NCBI RefSeq assembly: GCF_000238295.3
Contig: NZ_AHCD03000034.1
Location: forward strand, 62,001-126,000
Reading direction: 5' to 3'
DNA from: Pseudoalteromonas rubra
GTDB taxonomy: Bacteria; Pseudomonadota; Gammaproteobacteria; Enterobacterales; Alteromonadaceae
Length of the DNA: 64,000 nucleotides
In this document: positions 54,431 through 62,867 of the stretch, in pieces
Layout of the letters: every line of letters starts with the position of its first letter
Position numbering within the stretch: the first letter of the stretch is position 1
The notes under the pieces: model-generated
What the model saw: only the letters and a program-made list of their open reading frames with translations
Databases searched by the model: none
Told to the model about the DNA's origin: nothing
Program-made: the position numbers and the translations under genes

Positions 54431-55474
54431 TTAATGCCATACACCAATGCTCATTTCCGAGGTAAAACCTGGGCCAAACGCAGCAAGCAGACTGGCATCA
54501 CCACACCTGGCTGAATCAAAGGTACGCTTTAGTACATCAATCACCGCAACACTCGAGGTGTTACCCGTTTCAGCCAGACAATCGCGAGAGCGTGATACCA
54601 TATCGGGTTCAAGCGACAAACACCTTACCAGCTCATCAAGAATACGCTTACCACCGGTGTGAAAAATCGTGCTGTCTACCTGGTTTGCATTACGCGATAA
54701 ACTGCGCTGACAAAACGATTGCAAATATGGCGCAACGTGTGGGATCGAATGCATCACCTCTTTATCTAAAGAAAATTTAAAGCCCTGATGCGTGATGTCA
54801 TATTCAATATAAGGGATGGTATCTTTAATCGTCACACTCTGGTTGTTAATAAGCTTAAGGCCAGATACCAGGCTGTCGCCCCGCATTACCACCGCGGCTG
54901 CACCATCGGCAAATAAAGCGTCACTGATAAAGTCCTGCAACCGATTGGCTTCTTTATGAAAGCACAATGAGGATGTTTCAACACAGACGATCAGCACATT
55001 GCTGTTTTTTCGGCTCTGACAATATTCGAACGCCCGCCCGATTGCCGACGCACCAGCCACACACCCCAATTGTGCAACCGGGATTTGTTTGGTTTCGTTA
55101 CGTAAACCCAGCCGGTTGATCAGGTGGGCTGTTAAAGAGGGCATCATAAAACCGGTGCAGGAAGTGGCAATCACCATATCTATATCCTCAGGTGCAACCT
55201 GAGCATTTTCCATCGCCTCAATAGCTACCGTTTCAGCCATTTCAATGGCGGCCTCTTTATAGCGTGCAGCTCGCGCGCCAAAATCCTGAAGTTTCACAAT
55301 CTCTGTCAGGGGCAAAATCAAATGTCGATTCTTTACCTCTGTATTTTGGATCATCTCAAAAGCCCGTTGCTTATATGGGCTGTCTGGGTGGCAAATCTCA
55401 ATTACGGTCATGATGTCATCTGCATTGACAAGGTGTTCAGGGTAAAAAGTCGCAGGTTTGCATAATGTGGTCAT
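54431..55474 (-). CDS. Type III polyketide synthase (chalcone/stilbene synthase family)
   Basis: A 347-residue homodimeric ketosynthase using CoA starters and malonyl-CoA to make pyrones, resorcinols or phloroglucinols. The catalytic triad is Cys138 in QLGCVAGASA, His272 in FHTGGKRI and Asn305 in AETGNTSSVA. The C-terminal loop AFGPGFTSEM matches the family. GGAG precedes the ATG by seven bases. No tailoring enzyme (methyltransferase, oxygenase) follows, so the direct product cannot be inferred. A RiPP-like peptide gene starts divergently 250 bases upstream. Confidence 0.95.
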   Translation of the reverse strand: MTTLCKPATFYPEHLVNADDIMTVIEICHPDSPYKQRAFEMIQNTEVKNRHLILPLTEIVKLQDFGARAARYKEAAIEMAETVAIEAMENAQVAPEDIDMVIATSCTGFMMPSLTAHLINRLGLRNETKQIPVAQLGCVAGASAIGRAFEYCQSRKNSNVLIVCVETSSLCFHKEANRLQDFISDALFADGAAAVVMRGDSLVSGLKLINNQSVTIKDTIPYIEYDITHQGFKFSLDKEVMHSIPHVAPYLQSFCQRSLSRNANQVDSTIFHTGGKRILDELVRCLSLEPDMVSRSRDCLAETGNTSSVAVIDVLKRTFDSARCGDASLLAAFGPGFTSEMSIGVWH

Positions 55475-55563
55475 GTTGTATCTCCTTTTGAATTCTTACA
55501 AAAAGACCTGACCACCGCGAAAAACTTTCACAAAAATAAAAAATAAAATTAACAACGGGGAGT

Positions 55564-55592
55564 TTGAAACATTTATTTATCTTACATAAAAT
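55564..55592 (+). promoter_or_regulatory. Putative promoter upstream of the small peptide gene
   Basis: TTGAAA (55564-55569), a 17-base spacer and TAAAAT (55587-55592) make a good sigma-70 match, about 130 bases before the peptide start. It lies in the divergent gap with the polyketide synthase gene. Confidence 0.5.
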
Positions 55593-55723
55593 CAGTACAC
55601 TAGAGCAAAAACCGCAACAAAAGGTTAATTAAGAATTAATAAAAAGGAAGTGTATTCAGATCGGTAACACTGTACATTAACTGCGCGTTCAATCTGGTGA
55701 ACGTAACAACTAAAGGAATGAAC

Positions 55724-55885
55724 ATGAAACTGACGCTAAAAAAGACATCAATCAAACATCTCTCGACAAACGCCAGACAAATACATCAGGCAGACACACC
55801 GCAAGTCGCCGGTGGCACCTGGAGTCCAACAGTGCTGTATGCCTGTGCGACATCTTTATGTTACAGCCGCTTCGTATGCTCATAA
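55724..55885 (+). CDS. Candidate RiPP precursor peptide (double-glycine leader)
   Basis: A 53-residue peptide starting MKLTLKKTSI, with an N-terminal leader ending TPQVAGG at residues 30-31 and a 22-residue core (TWSPTVLYACATSLC...) holding three cysteines (41, 46, 52) and seven Ser/Thr. The basic leader and Gly-Gly end resemble lanthipeptide-type leaders from Pseudoalteromonas and Bacteroidetes. No LanB/LanC or LanM cyclase is in the window, so modification would need enzymes elsewhere. AAAGGA lies six bases before the ATG at 55724. Confidence 0.6.
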   Translation: MKLTLKKTSIKHLSTNARQIHQADTPQVAGGTWSPTVLYACATSLCYSRFVCS

Positions 55886-55945
55886 TCAAGTAACACGTTG
55901 AGCAAATGTGCTCTGCCGCACCTGAGTACGCGACAGAGCTTTGCT

Positions 55946-57220
55946 TTATTCAGCTGAGGCTGAAACGGTGTTACCCGTAATCTGCATGCCACTCAATCGA
56001 ACCAGCAACTTACTCAGTACCGTATCCTTACCGCGCCGATAATCATCCCAGCTCGGTTCAATATGAATATCAGGATACACAGCGTCACTTTGTTCTGCGA
56101 TAAATGGATAGTAGCGCTTAGATAAGGTGAAACGACGGCCAGAGTTAGGCATTAAAAACTGACTATTTTCCGCAAAATGATTTGGATCGCCTCCGGTTGG
56201 GGTACCAACTACCTGAGCGTTCAAAATTTGTCTGAACTGGGCCGTATTCGACATTGCAGCAGAAAATGTCACACTATCCGTCAGCACATAAACACCCCGC
56301 ATCCAGTCAACCTGGTCCAGAGGCAGTAAACAGGCAGACAGTGCCAGACCCGAGTAAAAATTCCCGCCACTGTTGCCCCTGAAATCAATGATCAGATACC
56401 GTGAGCCAGCCGACTCAAGTGTTGATTGCAGTGCATCACAACGCGACATCACTTGCTCAGGAGTCGGGTAAGACGAAAAGTCAAAATACGCCGCTTTTTG
56501 ATTCTCTAACAGACTCAATGTGATCCCTGGCATCCCGATATCTTGCACAGTCAACTTAGGTTCCACACGTGAATAAGCAGAGCCAAGCTTGCCAAACTCC
56601 CGCATACTGACCGGAGAAATCTGTAAGGTTTTTTCGTTCGTGCCAGCGATAAAGTGAAAAGAGGTTGGTAAACCCTGCTTAACTATACCAAGACCCAGCA
56701 ACAGCTTATGTAAAGACAGGTAATATGCAAAACTGCTTTGCTCGCTGAACCGATTGTCCACACCAGGGAGCACAGGTGCAAGTTGAGTGTACAGCTCAGC
56801 AACGCTCAGACCATTGATTGAATGAAGCTGAGTACCGATTAACTCACGATACTCAGAAGTCGCATCTACCACTTTCAAAGTATCGCCAAAAAACTTAAAG
56901 CGAAACGGAAAGTGTTGATGCGGCCCCGACATCATCAAATAGTTACTGTGACCATCCCCTATCGCCCGGCTTATTGCCATTAAACGGGTTTCAACCTGGG
57001 CTTCGCTCAGTTCGGGCAGAGCCGTTTTAAGCGTTTCGACCTTGTGCTTAAAATCCACCTCCGTGAGCGTATGAAATGGATGAATATGCCGGGCTCTTAC
57101 CTGATGTGCATAAAAATCAATGTCAGTGATCCAGGCCTGTTGCTCTGCCTCATTAAGCGGAGTCGCAGCAACATGCGTCACACAGCAACCCAGCAATAGT
57201 GCTTTAACCGTGTCATTCAT
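55946..57220 (-). CDS. S41-family peptidase-like secreted protein
   Basis: A 424-residue exported protein (hydrophobic signal to about residue 19; an LLLGC there could also be a lipobox). The C-terminal half carries the tail-specific protease/S41 domain, with LIIDFRGNSGGNFYSGLALSACLLP, the serine region GVYVLTDSVTFSAAMSN and VVGTPTGGDPNHFAENSQF. The catalytic-lysine position is not clear, so activity is uncertain. Its start overlaps the GlxA-type gene stop by four bases, indicating translational coupling. Confidence 0.8.
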   Translation of the reverse strand: MNDTVKALLLGCCVTHVAATPLNEAEQQAWITDIDFYAHQVRARHIHPFHTLTEVDFKHKVETLKTALPELSEAQVETRLMAISRAIGDGHSNYLMMSGPHQHFPFRFKFFGDTLKVVDATSEYRELIGTQLHSINGLSVAELYTQLAPVLPGVDNRFSEQSSFAYYLSLHKLLLGLGIVKQGLPTSFHFIAGTNEKTLQISPVSMREFGKLGSAYSRVEPKLTVQDIGMPGITLSLLENQKAAYFDFSSYPTPEQVMSRCDALQSTLESAGSRYLIIDFRGNSGGNFYSGLALSACLLPLDQVDWMRGVYVLTDSVTFSAAMSNTAQFRQILNAQVVGTPTGGDPNHFAENSQFLMPNSGRRFTLSKRYYPFIAEQSDAVYPDIHIEPSWDDYRRGKDTVLSKLLVRLSGMQITGNTVSASAE

Positions 57221-58167
57221 CGATTAATTCCCTTAGTGTATTGCGACGGAGATACGCCAAACTGTCTGATAAATGCGCGTCTGAAGCTGTCATAGTTATT
57301 AAACCCCAGCTTACCGGCCACATGCCGCAGACTGATGTTTTCTTCTGATAACAGATCACGGGCATGGTTGAGCTTAAGCACTTTAAAATAATGACTCGGT
57401 GTGCAGTTCAGGTGCTGCTTAAACAAACGGGTAAGCTGTCGCTCGCTGAGATGACAAAACTCCGCCATCCTTGCAACAGAAACGGATTGGTTAAGCTGCG
57501 TCGTCAACCATTCCATAAGCGGAGAGAGCTTCAAACTGTCACCCGATTGCAATGCCAGCGCATCTGAATACTGGCGCTGATTCCCTGAGCGCTGCAAATA
57601 CACCACCAGGTCTTTGGCAACTTGTGCAGCAACACTGTTACCGTGATCCTCACGAACAATGGCAAGTGCTAAATCGACCCCGGACAACACACCGGCTGAT
57701 GACCAGATGTGTTTATCCTGTATGTAGAGTGGCTCTGGTGAAATGGTACAGTGACTATGCAGCCGGGCCAGGCTATCACAATGCCGCCAGTGCGTGGTTA
57801 ACGTTAAGGCCTTTTGCGGAAAAAGCCGGGCGAGCACAAATGCACCGGTACATATACTGAAAACGCGCTGAGCTCTGCCCGCCAGTTCAGACAGTCTCTC
57901 AACCTGCCTGGCATTGAGCGATAACGTGCGCATGCCATTGCCCCCACATATGATCAAGTCGTCTACTGCAAACTCGTCTTCCAGACCATAATCAGCCTGA
58001 ACTTGCTGACCATAAACCGTTGTTACAGGTCCAGCCTCTAAACTCAATAACTTACACTCATACGCATGAGACACATGGGAATTGGTCTCCATAAACGCAT
58101 CTAAAGGCCCAAATAAATCCAGTGCCTGAAATCCGTCAGCGATAAAATATACTTGTTTTCTTGTCAT
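57217..58167 (-). CDS. GlxA-family transcriptional regulator (DJ-1/PfpI plus AraC)
   Basis: A 316-residue regulator. Residues about 5-165 form a DJ-1/PfpI-like amidotransferase fold with the Cys-containing segment RVFSICTGAFVLARLF. Residues about 210-310 are an AraC-type double helix-turn-helix (ARMAEFCHLSERQLTRLFKQH and RHVAGKLGFNNYDSFRRAF). It is co-translated with the S41 peptidase gene (four-base overlap), so the pair likely acts in one response. Ligand unknown. Confidence 0.93.
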   Translation of the reverse strand: MTRKQVYFIADGFQALDLFGPLDAFMETNSHVSHAYECKLLSLEAGPVTTVYGQQVQADYGLEDEFAVDDLIICGGNGMRTLSLNARQVERLSELAGRAQRVFSICTGAFVLARLFPQKALTLTTHWRHCDSLARLHSHCTISPEPLYIQDKHIWSSAGVLSGVDLALAIVREDHGNSVAAQVAKDLVVYLQRSGNQRQYSDALALQSGDSLKLSPLMEWLTTQLNQSVSVARMAEFCHLSERQLTRLFKQHLNCTPSHYFKVLKLNHARDLLSEENISLRHVAGKLGFNNYDSFRRAFIRQFGVSPSQYTKGINR

Positions 58168-58323
58168 GCTTTACTCCTTCGGCACATATCATAGCTCACC
58201 CTGACACGTCGCTTATTGCATTTTAACGACAAAAAAAGACATCTTGAATGGTGAAATCGCAAGATAAGACCCGGTGTGGCTTTATCTGGCAGCTGCGTTC
58301 ATAGAAAAAGGGGGTTTGGAGGT

Positions 58324-59070
58324 TTACTGAAGAAATTCGTACTTGTTCAACAACGTTTGATAAGCAGCGCTACGTTTAAACTGCACCATTTTAAGATTAA
58401 AGGCCTCTTTAAGATCTGAGTCCCGAAAAGCGATACGATACGGCGATGCAGGAAACAGATGATGAACCGATACATTGGGCATCTGATCCTGACCAACAAC
58501 CGCTTTGCTGAGGTGATTGAATATATTGACATCCATAACCACGACATCCACTTTCCCCTGCAACAGCAATTCTACCTGTTTTTGCTGATCGGGTAGCTCA
58601 ATGTACAAAGGACTGCTGGCGGTCGCCAGTCGATACTCCATGCCCAGTACCAAAGAAGCATTCTGAAAGCCAATCACAGCGTAATTTTCTAAAGCGCTGA
58701 TATTGGGTATTATTAACTTCCGGCTTTTTAAACTGATGGCAGTATTGTGGTAGGTGATATAAGGCTCGGATAATACCGCACCGGCCAGGTCCATGCGCCG
58801 GTTCATGGTCAGTGCTGCGTCTACTTTGTGTGTTTTCAACAGTGAATCTGAGCGACCAAAGGGAACATACACAAACCGCAGGTCATGACCCAGCAAGGCA
58901 AAAATGGCCTTTACCATATCCAGTTCGAAGCCAGTATCCCCCTGTTCAACCACATACGGGGGTTTAGTCCAGCCAACGGAAACATCTAATACGTCAGCTA
59001 CGGCAAGTTTGCCGAACGACAGCGCGGATATCAAAATGCTACAAATAATAAACCACTGCGATGAGTTCAT
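58324..59070 (-). CDS. Solute-binding protein, amino-acid ABC-type family
   Basis: A 248-residue periplasmic binding protein (SBP family 3) with signal peptide MNSSQWFIICSILISALSFG...AVA and domain text VGWTKPPYVVEQGDTGFELDMVKAIFALLGHDLRFVYVP. It includes LLLQGKVDVVVMDVNIF and a C-terminal domain close. There is no ABC permease or ATPase nearby, so it may be an orphan receptor. I start at the ATG at 59070 (AGG upstream), not the TTG at 59082. Confidence 0.82.
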   Translation of the reverse strand: MNSSQWFIICSILISALSFGKLAVADVLDVSVGWTKPPYVVEQGDTGFELDMVKAIFALLGHDLRFVYVPFGRSDSLLKTHKVDAALTMNRRMDLAGAVLSEPYITYHNTAISLKSRKLIIPNISALENYAVIGFQNASLVLGMEYRLATASSPLYIELPDQQKQVELLLQGKVDVVVMDVNIFNHLSKAVVGQDQMPNVSVHHLFPASPYRIAFRDSDLKEAFNLKMVQFKRSAAYQTLLNKYEFLQ

Positions 59071-59215
59071 TGCACCTACCAACTTCCTTCTATACCTATT
59101 ATTTTAGAGGGGTTTGCACACGCTGCAATACCTTATCGAAAGAAGATTTTTATTTAGGGCAAGGACGCAGAGATGACGCGGTTTGTAAGAAAGGAAGTGA
59201 TGTAAAAACTCAATA

Positions 59216-59237
59216 CAGGGCCGGCTGTGCAGCCCTG
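59216..59237 (-). terminator. Possible terminator of the 120-residue protein gene
   Basis: CAGGGC (59216-59221) and GCCCTG (59232-59237) pair around a ten-base loop; on the reverse strand TATTGAGTTTTT follows. It ends 20 bases after the stop of the next gene upstream. Moderate match only. Confidence 0.45.
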
Positions 59238-59257
59238 AAATACAATACGGCGCCAGT

Positions 59258-59620
59258 TTAGATATTATTAAACAAGCTGGTCGCCCATGCTTTTTCCCAT
59301 GAACCATCCTGGAACAGGATAATAGCAGTGGCTGCGTGTACCGTGTTTGCAGAAGTTTGTACCGTACATGATGTGCTGCTAGACACACCACAGCTGGCAG
59401 CAGCGCCATCCCAAACGACATTACTTACTGCTTTGTCCGATACAATTTTATAGGTTGTGCTGGCAGTTTCTGAGCCAAACTCAACCGTATAACAGGTGTA
59501 ACCGCCGTACTCACGGTTATACTGCGCTTCACCAATTTCGCAATCCATAGAGGCAGCCATCGCCTGAGCACCAATGAATGTCGAAGCAACTACAAGTCCT
59601 GCTTTAATTAATTTGTTCAT
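59258..59620 (-). CDS. Small cysteine-rich secreted protein, family not recognised
   Basis: A 120-residue protein with a signal peptide ending AQAMA (about residue 22). The mature part holds four cysteines (SMDCEIGE, GYTCYTVEFG, AASCGVSSSTSCTVQ) and is rich in Ser, Thr and Ala. It ends LFQDGSWEKAWATSLFNNI. I recognise no fold; it could be a small extracellular or surface factor. It stands alone with its own terminator-like hairpin. Confidence 0.7.
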   Translation of the reverse strand: MNKLIKAGLVVASTFIGAQAMAASMDCEIGEAQYNREYGGYTCYTVEFGSETASTTYKIVSDKAVSNVVWDGAAASCGVSSSTSCTVQTSANTVHAATAIILFQDGSWEKAWATSLFNNI

Positions 59621-60010
59621 TTTAAAACCTTATCCTTAGATTATTAATAAAATCCCGTGTTGGGAACACTGCGGCAGTGACCTATACCCACCTGAAACCC
59701 ACTTTATTCTGACATAATAACGTCGTTCATAGAGGAGATCGCAAGTGCCTTTTATAGGCACAACTCAGCCGCACACACAATACGATATTTCTTGGCTACG
59801 CTTCTGTTAAATAAATGATAATTGAAGTGACAAAATGTTTCGATTGAATAAGGGTCACTGTAGTTTGAATGAGTAGGGCTGTCTTTCTGGCCAGCGCCTG
59901 GTGAGATAACTGAGGACGGTTAAATGGTGGATTCAAGGCTGAACAGAGAAACCCTGTCAGCCTTATCCGAGCTTAAATAAGATGCTTAATTCCTGCACTT
60001 CTATCGCAGC
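59621..60010. other. Intergenic region with inverted repeats
   Basis: No gene is recognisable in about 390 bases. A perfect hairpin GTGCCT-TTTAT-AGGCAC lies at 59745-59761, and a larger imperfect stem around GGCTGAACAG/CTGTCAGCC at 59937-59962 lies downstream of the 73-residue protein gene and may end its transcript. Confidence 0.45.
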
Positions 60011-60232
60011 TTACACCTCACTGGTTGGTGTGCCTTTAGATAACACGGCTTTTAATTGTTGTGCCAATGCCCGACGTTTCTCTATATCAAGGGTCTGGTT
60101 GTCAGAACTAAGTTGCTCAGCAGCTTCAAGTACCAAAGGCTCCAGTTCAGCCATTTTATCGCTAAGCGCTTTGAGTTTTAGCTGTGTTTCTGACCAGTGC
60201 CCGGCCTGAATTTTAACGATATCTCCCGACAT
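60011..60232 (-). CDS. Small helical protein of unknown function
   Basis: A 73-residue protein (MSGDIVKIQAGHWSETQ...) with strong helix propensity (LKALSDKMAELEPLVLEAAEQLSS) and no signal peptide. GGGAG lies five bases before the ATG at 60232, which I prefer over a frame starting at 60268. No family is recognised. A small stand-alone gene of this sort could be a regulator or adapter; nothing shows this. Confidence 0.6.
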   Translation of the reverse strand: MSGDIVKIQAGHWSETQLKLKALSDKMAELEPLVLEAAEQLSSDNQTLDIEKRRALAQQLKAVLSKGTPTSEV

Positions 60233-60352
60233 GCTCACTCCCAAATTATGTGCTGATGACGCTCGCATTCATTCCCTCAGCCCATGCTGAAATTAACACA
60301 GGTACTCTTAACTCTGGCAGACTCAGGCAAATATACCAAGGCGATTGACAAT

Positions 60353-60383
60353 AAAAAAAGCGGCAACCCGGAGGTTGCCGCTT
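60353..60383 (-). terminator. Intrinsic terminator of dabA
   Basis: AAGCGGCAACC and GGTTGCCGCTT (60358-60368/60373-60383) form an 11-base-pair stem with a tetraloop. On the reverse strand it is followed by seven T, 40 bases after the dabA stop. Confidence 0.92.
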
Positions 60384-60424
60384 CGTGCCCCACAGCTTTG
60401 TTCTGGTATCATGCATACCAGAAA

Positions 60425-62866
60425 TCAAAGACACTGTACTATTTTCTGTTCTTCACTTTGCCTGTCTGCGGGTGCAGGCACAGGCCACCAGCGCTGCTGG
60501 TAAAAACGACTTATCTCGCCCGACGGTTGCCACTGAAATACGTACAACCACTCGTTATCGATCAACTGCTGCACCACTTCATGACATGAAGCAATGTCTT
60601 TAATTGCCGATTTAGGCGCCGCCACATAGACGGACAATCGCTGAACCTGATGCATCCAGTCGTGCCCGTTATGTAACGACTGCATTGCAAGGCCTGTCCT
60701 GAGATCTCCGCCATTCCCCTCAAAGACACCAATATTACCGCCAACCGCGTTATGTAATACCTTATTGCCACTACCAAAATGCAAATTATCTGTGGTCGAG
60801 GCGTTGTACTGCATGTTGATCCAATGGGTCACCAGCATAGGTGCGGTCATGATGGTTTCGAGCACCTTAAAATCAGTATCATGCTGCCATTGATAATCAT
60901 GTAAGAAACTGCGCCCCTGCAGATCTAATCCCCGGGTCCAGTCGCGTGGGGCGACAATAAATGCTGCATTATTGGCCAGTCCCCACTCCGGGCGCGTCTG
61001 AGACCAATCCAGACTACGGGCTATCAAAGCCTGATCCAGAGCTTCCCGATCAAAATCAGCCAGCTGTGCATCAAGCTTTGCCGCGCGCTCTTTTTGTGCC
61101 ACAGCCGTTGCGCGCGACAGCCAGGACTCTATCTGAGCATCGGGTTTTTCGCCATAACAGCGAATGTGATCTGTGGTGGTATTGTGCAGCGCTGCCACAA
61201 ACCGGGTCTGCGTAGGGATCTCAACCCCAAGTTCAGTTAATTCAGCCCGTACCGCCTTATCATTCAGCAACCAGGCCAGTACTTTGACGTTGACTTCACC
61301 ACTTTGACCACCACATGCGCCACACCCAAGTCCCGCTTCTTGCAAGTTGTTGGTCGACTGACTACCATGACCAACTAACAGCACGGTTGGTGCGAAGTGT
61401 TCAAATCCCATCGCATGCAATACACCGGCGGCCAGCCCGGCCTTTTGCTGCGCGCTTAACTCCTCGCCATTTTGCGTCAACGACCAGCTCTGACTGTTTG
61501 ATAACTTATCGACAGGATGCACTTGCTCAGAGGCAAAAAACGCTTTTTTCAGTAATTTAAATGTATCTATCCACCCAGCCGACTCCACCATAGAAAATGA
61601 CGCGGTGGCCGACTTCGAAAATGCCTGCCAACGGGCGCCGGCGTTTAGAGCGGCGGCACCATGCTTGTCGGTTTGCGCATGAGAGGCCACCAGACTGGGC
61701 ATTAATAAGCCCGGGCACTGAGGACGGCTCACATCAGCCTGTTGCGGCTGGTATGAAATTGGCAAGCCAAAAAAGCCCGCAAACCCCATAGTCTGTATGG
61801 TATCGCTTTGCGCTTCCAATGCCCGACGATAGATTTCCGAGCGTACATCAATACAGAATGCGACCTGGCACTGGATGGCTTGAGCCGATAAATTGCCCGG
61901 GCGGCTCAACACGCCATGTAGCTGCTGCTGGTAACTCAGCTCAGCCGCCCTGGCCCAGATCCACAGCGGTTTTTGCTGTGTTTGATGTTGCGCTGGCAAA
62001 TCCGTCAGCCGGGCAATAGATTGCTTCCATGCATGCGCTAAAGTCGCAAAAAAACCAGGAAATTGTGTCTTTTGATAACGCCACAACACCAGCTCCCAGG
62101 CCATCCGAATTGCCAGCAGCGCCAGGGTCTGATCTTGTGGCGCATTGCTGAGTTCACCTTGCCAACGTAAGTAGGCGACCCAGGCTCCCCATCCACTGAT
62201 ATCCAGCAACATGGCATGGGCATACAATTCGACCTGATCGTCTTCTATGCCAAAGGTGTCCAGCGCCTGGGCTATCAGCGTCTGCGGGTCATCTGGTAGC
62301 TGCGCAAAATAGCGGTGCAGGTCGGGCTCATCCAGCACAATGCTGAGTCCCCTATCACGCTGACTCACCGCCAGCCAGTGGGCATAAAGTTCAGGCTGCG
62401 CGCCGCTATGCAGCATCGGCTGTGCCTGCTGAAAATGTGCAGCACAAAACTGGCTGATCTGATGTATGATTTCGTCACGCCAGGCCATTTTATGACGCGC
62501 TCTGTGTTCGTCCAGCAGCGCTGACAAAGGCTGCCACGGCGCATGCTCCGGTGTGCGCTCTAGCGTCTGGACCAGCTCACCCAGACTGATCCCAAGTCCG
62601 GACTCCGCCAGTGCCGTTTGCAGGGCCTGCTCAGTGATCAGGCCACGTCGATACCAATCCAGATAGTCACTGGCTGGCATCAACATCGAAATACCGCCCA
62701 GCGCACTGAGCCGCGCACTGACCTGCTCAATTGGCTCATCACGCATTGGCCAGTATGGACTGACCGCAATCATCTGGTCCAGCGGCCAGCTGGGTGCAAG
62801 CTTCAGACAAGCGGTTTGAATCGCGCTAAGTTGTGGTTGGGTGAGTGTGCGAATATCTCTTGCCAT
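60425..62866 (-). CDS. dabA: Inorganic carbon transporter subunit DabA (DUF2309)
   Basis: Cytoplasmic/membrane-associated beta-carbonic-anhydrase-like subunit of the DAB system, which hydrates CO2 vectorially to accumulate bicarbonate, driven by the DabB cation pathway. It has 813 residues of the UPF0753/DUF2309 family. Zinc-site residues correspond to Cys338 and Asp340 in FCIDVRSE, His500 in VGHGSQ and Cys515 in GLGCGACGG. It is one base downstream of dabB, overlapping signals GGAGTCTTAAG. DAB systems occur in both autotrophs and heterotrophs needing bicarbonate. Confidence 0.93.
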   Translation of the reverse strand: MARDIRTLTQPQLSAIQTACLKLAPSWPLDQMIAVSPYWPMRDEPIEQVSARLSALGGISMLMPASDYLDWYRRGLITEQALQTALAESGLGISLGELVQTLERTPEHAPWQPLSALLDEHRARHKMAWRDEIIHQISQFCAAHFQQAQPMLHSGAQPELYAHWLAVSQRDRGLSIVLDEPDLHRYFAQLPDDPQTLIAQALDTFGIEDDQVELYAHAMLLDISGWGAWVAYLRWQGELSNAPQDQTLALLAIRMAWELVLWRYQKTQFPGFFATLAHAWKQSIARLTDLPAQHQTQQKPLWIWARAAELSYQQQLHGVLSRPGNLSAQAIQCQVAFCIDVRSEIYRRALEAQSDTIQTMGFAGFFGLPISYQPQQADVSRPQCPGLLMPSLVASHAQTDKHGAAALNAGARWQAFSKSATASFSMVESAGWIDTFKLLKKAFFASEQVHPVDKLSNSQSWSLTQNGEELSAQQKAGLAAGVLHAMGFEHFAPTVLLVGHGSQSTNNLQEAGLGCGACGGQSGEVNVKVLAWLLNDKAVRAELTELGVEIPTQTRFVAALHNTTTDHIRCYGEKPDAQIESWLSRATAVAQKERAAKLDAQLADFDREALDQALIARSLDWSQTRPEWGLANNAAFIVAPRDWTRGLDLQGRSFLHDYQWQHDTDFKVLETIMTAPMLVTHWINMQYNASTTDNLHFGSGNKVLHNAVGGNIGVFEGNGGDLRTGLAMQSLHNGHDWMHQVQRLSVYVAAPKSAIKDIASCHEVVQQLIDNEWLYVFQWQPSGEISRFYQQRWWPVPAPADRQSEEQKIVQCL

Positions 62867-62867
62867 C

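Noticed and set aside
54431..55474. FabH or HMG-CoA synthase
   Set aside because: The Cys-His-Asn spacing and the GFGPG-like loop fit the chalcone/stilbene synthase family better, and length fits type III PKS.
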